Positions 5,911 through 7,476 of a stretch of 7,476 nucleotides of DNA are shown one piece after another. Positions within the stretch are counted from its first letter, which is position 1. The number at the start of each line of letters is the position of its first letter. Origin of the DNA: Candidatus Woesearchaeota archaeon (lineage in GTDB: Archaea; Nanoarchaeota; Nanoarchaeia; Woesearchaeales; CALCXY01). Under the pieces are notes generated by a model. That model saw only the letters and a program-made list of their open reading frames with translations, was not told the DNA's origin and searched no databases. A program made the translations under genes and the position numbers. The stretch is from positions 1 to 7,476 of the forward strand of contig JASMFX010000159.1 of NCBI GenBank assembly GCA_030751555.1. The letters are read 5' to 3'.

Positions 5911-7476
5911 ATGGGTATAGATATCAAACCACCGGAGCCACCAGAGACTGCGGCTGCGCCAAAAGAGAAAAAAGGCTTCTTCGCATCTCTATTTAGCAAA
6001 AAAGCTAAAGAAGAGGTAGATCTTACACAAAAACCTACTCCTAAATCTTCTGATCCACATCAAAACAAGCAAGAACAAATCAGAAGAGAGTATCATGCTC
6101 TGGATAATCATAAAAGACGAATGGATCATGAACTAAGGCAGAGAAAAGAATATGTGGATTCTCAGGAAACAGAAGTATCACAGCGAGAAAAAGAAGCAGA
6201 ACAAAAGCTGAAAAAAGCAAAAAACCTGCCTAGCCATCTTAAGAATGAACTAAAGTCCAAAGAAAATGAGATCAATACCCAACAAAAAGAGCTTGTAGGA
6301 AGCCAAAGAAGCCTTGCCAGAGACCAAACAATCTGGGAAAAAAAGAAATCCAGCTTAAAAACTGAGATAGATGATCTCCAAGCCAGGGTCAAGGATCTAG
6401 AAACCACTAAGGATGAAATTGATTCTGTAGTAAGAGAAAAGCAAGTAGACCTAGATAAAATTTCCAGGCAAAGCACCTCAACAAAAAAAGATGTAGATAA
6501 AAGACTCGAAGTCTTATCTGCAAAAGAAAAGGAGATAGAATCACTTGAAAGCTCATTGAAAGAACAAAGCACAAAAATAACTGAAAAGGCTGAGCAGATC
6601 GTGATAAAGGAAAAAGAACTGCTCAAAAGAGAAAAACCTATAGAAAACAAAGAAGCTTGGTGGGAGAGAAGACTTCAAAGAATTAAGGAAGAAATAGAAG
6701 AAACCCAGGCAAAAAAGGAAGCTATCATTGATACTATGTCGAGTAGAGAGGCTCTCATCGACAAGCGTGAACAAGAAGTGCGCCTAACTGAAGACGAAAC
6801 AGAAAGACAAAAAAAGGAAGTGGAGCGAGCAACCCATATAAAAGATGATCTAAAAGAAAAGGAAAAATCCTATCTAGATAAAAAGGAACAACAAAATATC
6901 CAAGAAAAAGAATTAAAGGAAAAAGACGCTAAGGTAACCCACAAAATCAACTGGTGGATGAGACATCTAAGATCACTCCAGAGAAAAAAGGATTCCTTAG
7001 GTGAAGAAAATAAAATCCTGAAAGAATCCATTTTTGAGATGGAAGATCAAGTCAAGCAGATTGATAATGAACTCGCAGGAAGGAAAAGCTCCTTGACAAA
7101 AACAAAAAACGCAATGAGAGAAAAGGAAGCAATTCTAAATAAGTTTGAGGAAAAAATTAAGAAGAAAGCAGTCAACTTTGCCAATAGGGAAGAAGAACTC
7201 AATAAATTTGAGGAAGCCCTGCATGCAGTAAAGGCAGAGCTTGCCAAGTCTCATAAGGATCTTGATGCAACAACAAAAAACAAATCAGCACTTATTGAGA
7301 AAAAGGAAAAAGAGATGCTTATAAGAGAATCAGAGATTAAAAGCAAGCTCGAAGCAGTCCAGACAAGCTTGGACACTCTCCAGGGAAAGAAAACCAAGAT
7401 AGAATCAGAGATAAAAGAAGGCCAAAAGCAGATAAAAGAAAGAACAGATGCAATCGTTGCAAAAGAATCATCCCTC
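5911..7476 (+). CDS. Long Lys/Glu-rich coiled-coil protein, 3' end outside window
   Basis: The frame runs 522 codons to the last base without a stop, so the C-terminus lies outside the window. The N-terminus has a Pro/Ala-rich patch (residues 6-17) and a basic, aromatic KKGFFASLFSKK (20-31) that could be a short amphipathic targeting or docking helix. From about 55 onward it is almost all predicted heptad-type helix, rich in Lys, Glu and Gln, with no cysteine and only two prolines (P107, P243), leaving proline-free runs of 135 and at least 279 residues. An EKEL-x12-WW signature recurs at 125, 234, 332 and 466 in progressively altered form. No Walker A motif, hinge or membrane helix is visible, so an SMC or Rad50 ATPase is not supported by this part. 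An in-frame ATG at 5878 would add 11 residues. It is probably a cytoplasmic structural or scaffold protein; the function is unknown. Confidence 0.85.
   Translation, partial: MGIDIKPPEPPETAAAPKEKKGFFASLFSKKAKEEVDLTQKPTPKSSDPHQNKQEQIRREYHALDNHKRRMDHELRQRKEYVDSQETEVSQREKEAEQKLKKAKNLPSHLKNELKSKENEINTQQKELVGSQRSLARDQTIWEKKKSSLKTEIDDLQARVKDLETTKDEIDSVVREKQVDLDKISRQSTSTKKDVDKRLEVLSAKEKEIESLESSLKEQSTKITEKAEQIVIKEKELLKREKPIENKEAWWERRLQRIKEEIEETQAKKEAIIDTMSSREALIDKREQEVRLTEDETERQKKEVERATHIKDDLKEKEKSYLDKKEQQNIQEKELKEKDAKVTHKINWWMRHLRSLQRKKDSLGEENKILKESIFEMEDQVKQIDNELAGRKSSLTKTKNAMREKEAILNKFEEKIKKKAVNFANREEELNKFEEALHAVKAELAKSHKDLDATTKNKSALIEKKEKEMLIRESEIKSKLEAVQTSLDTLQGKKTKIESEIKEGQKQIKERTDAIVAKESSL

Noticed and set aside
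5878..5913. ATG at 5878 as start of the coiled-coil protein
   Set aside because: It lies only about 13 bases after the TATA box centre, before the predicted transcription start, while 5911 has Shine-Dalgarno candidates. It remains possible if another promoter exists.
6162..7247. Ser/Phe-rich open frames on the minus strand opposite the coiled-coil gene
   Set aside because: They are antisense shadows of Lys/Glu codons (TTT/TTC, CTT), with hydrophobic low-complexity translations and no promoter or family resemblance.

Overview
The window looks like part of a small, AT-rich archaeal genome, most likely a DPANN lineage of the Woesearchaeota/Pacearchaeota type. Archaeal markers are an aEF-1beta gene next to a small four-CxxC zinc-ribbon protein, an archaeal-type Trm1 tRNA methyltransferase, TATA boxes spaced for short or absent leaders, and a large secreted protein built of PKD-like repeats and rich in glycosylation sequons. 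The lineage is an inference; no rRNA is present to settle it.

Layout. 1-2184 (+): the 3' part of a large surface protein that enters from outside the window, with four Cys-paired PKD-like repeats, an Ig-like module, a module ending in an HFSSF motif, and a C-terminal Ig/CARDB-like domain. 2282-2668 (+): a small membrane-anchored protein that is a stand-alone paralogue of that last domain. 2708-3754 (+): Trm1. 3806-4930 (+): one continuous frame for a membrane-anchored protein of unknown function, split by a single in-frame TGA at 4556-4558. 5034-5306 (+): a small secreted six-cysteine protein. 5756-5303 (-): zinc-ribbon protein followed by aEF-1beta, a two-gene translation-linked operon that converges on the small secreted gene so tightly that the stop codons overlap. 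5911-7476 (+): a long Lys/Glu-rich coiled-coil protein with no stop before the window end (522 codons visible).

Functionally the window mixes housekeeping translation genes (Trm1, aEF-1beta, zinc ribbon) with cell-surface genes (PKD protein, anchored Ig-like protein, interrupted membrane protein, Cys-rich secreted protein). The first two surface genes share a homologous terminal domain and probably belong to the same envelope system. No RNA gene, CRISPR array, insertion sequence or integrase is visible, and no gene-free stretch exceeds 300 bases. The points most worth a second look are the in-frame TGA, the shared terminal domain, the EKEL-x12-WW periodicity in the coiled-coil protein, and a G-quadruplex-type motif between the divergent promoters at 5757-5910. 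I did not find clear evidence of a wholly new multi-gene system.
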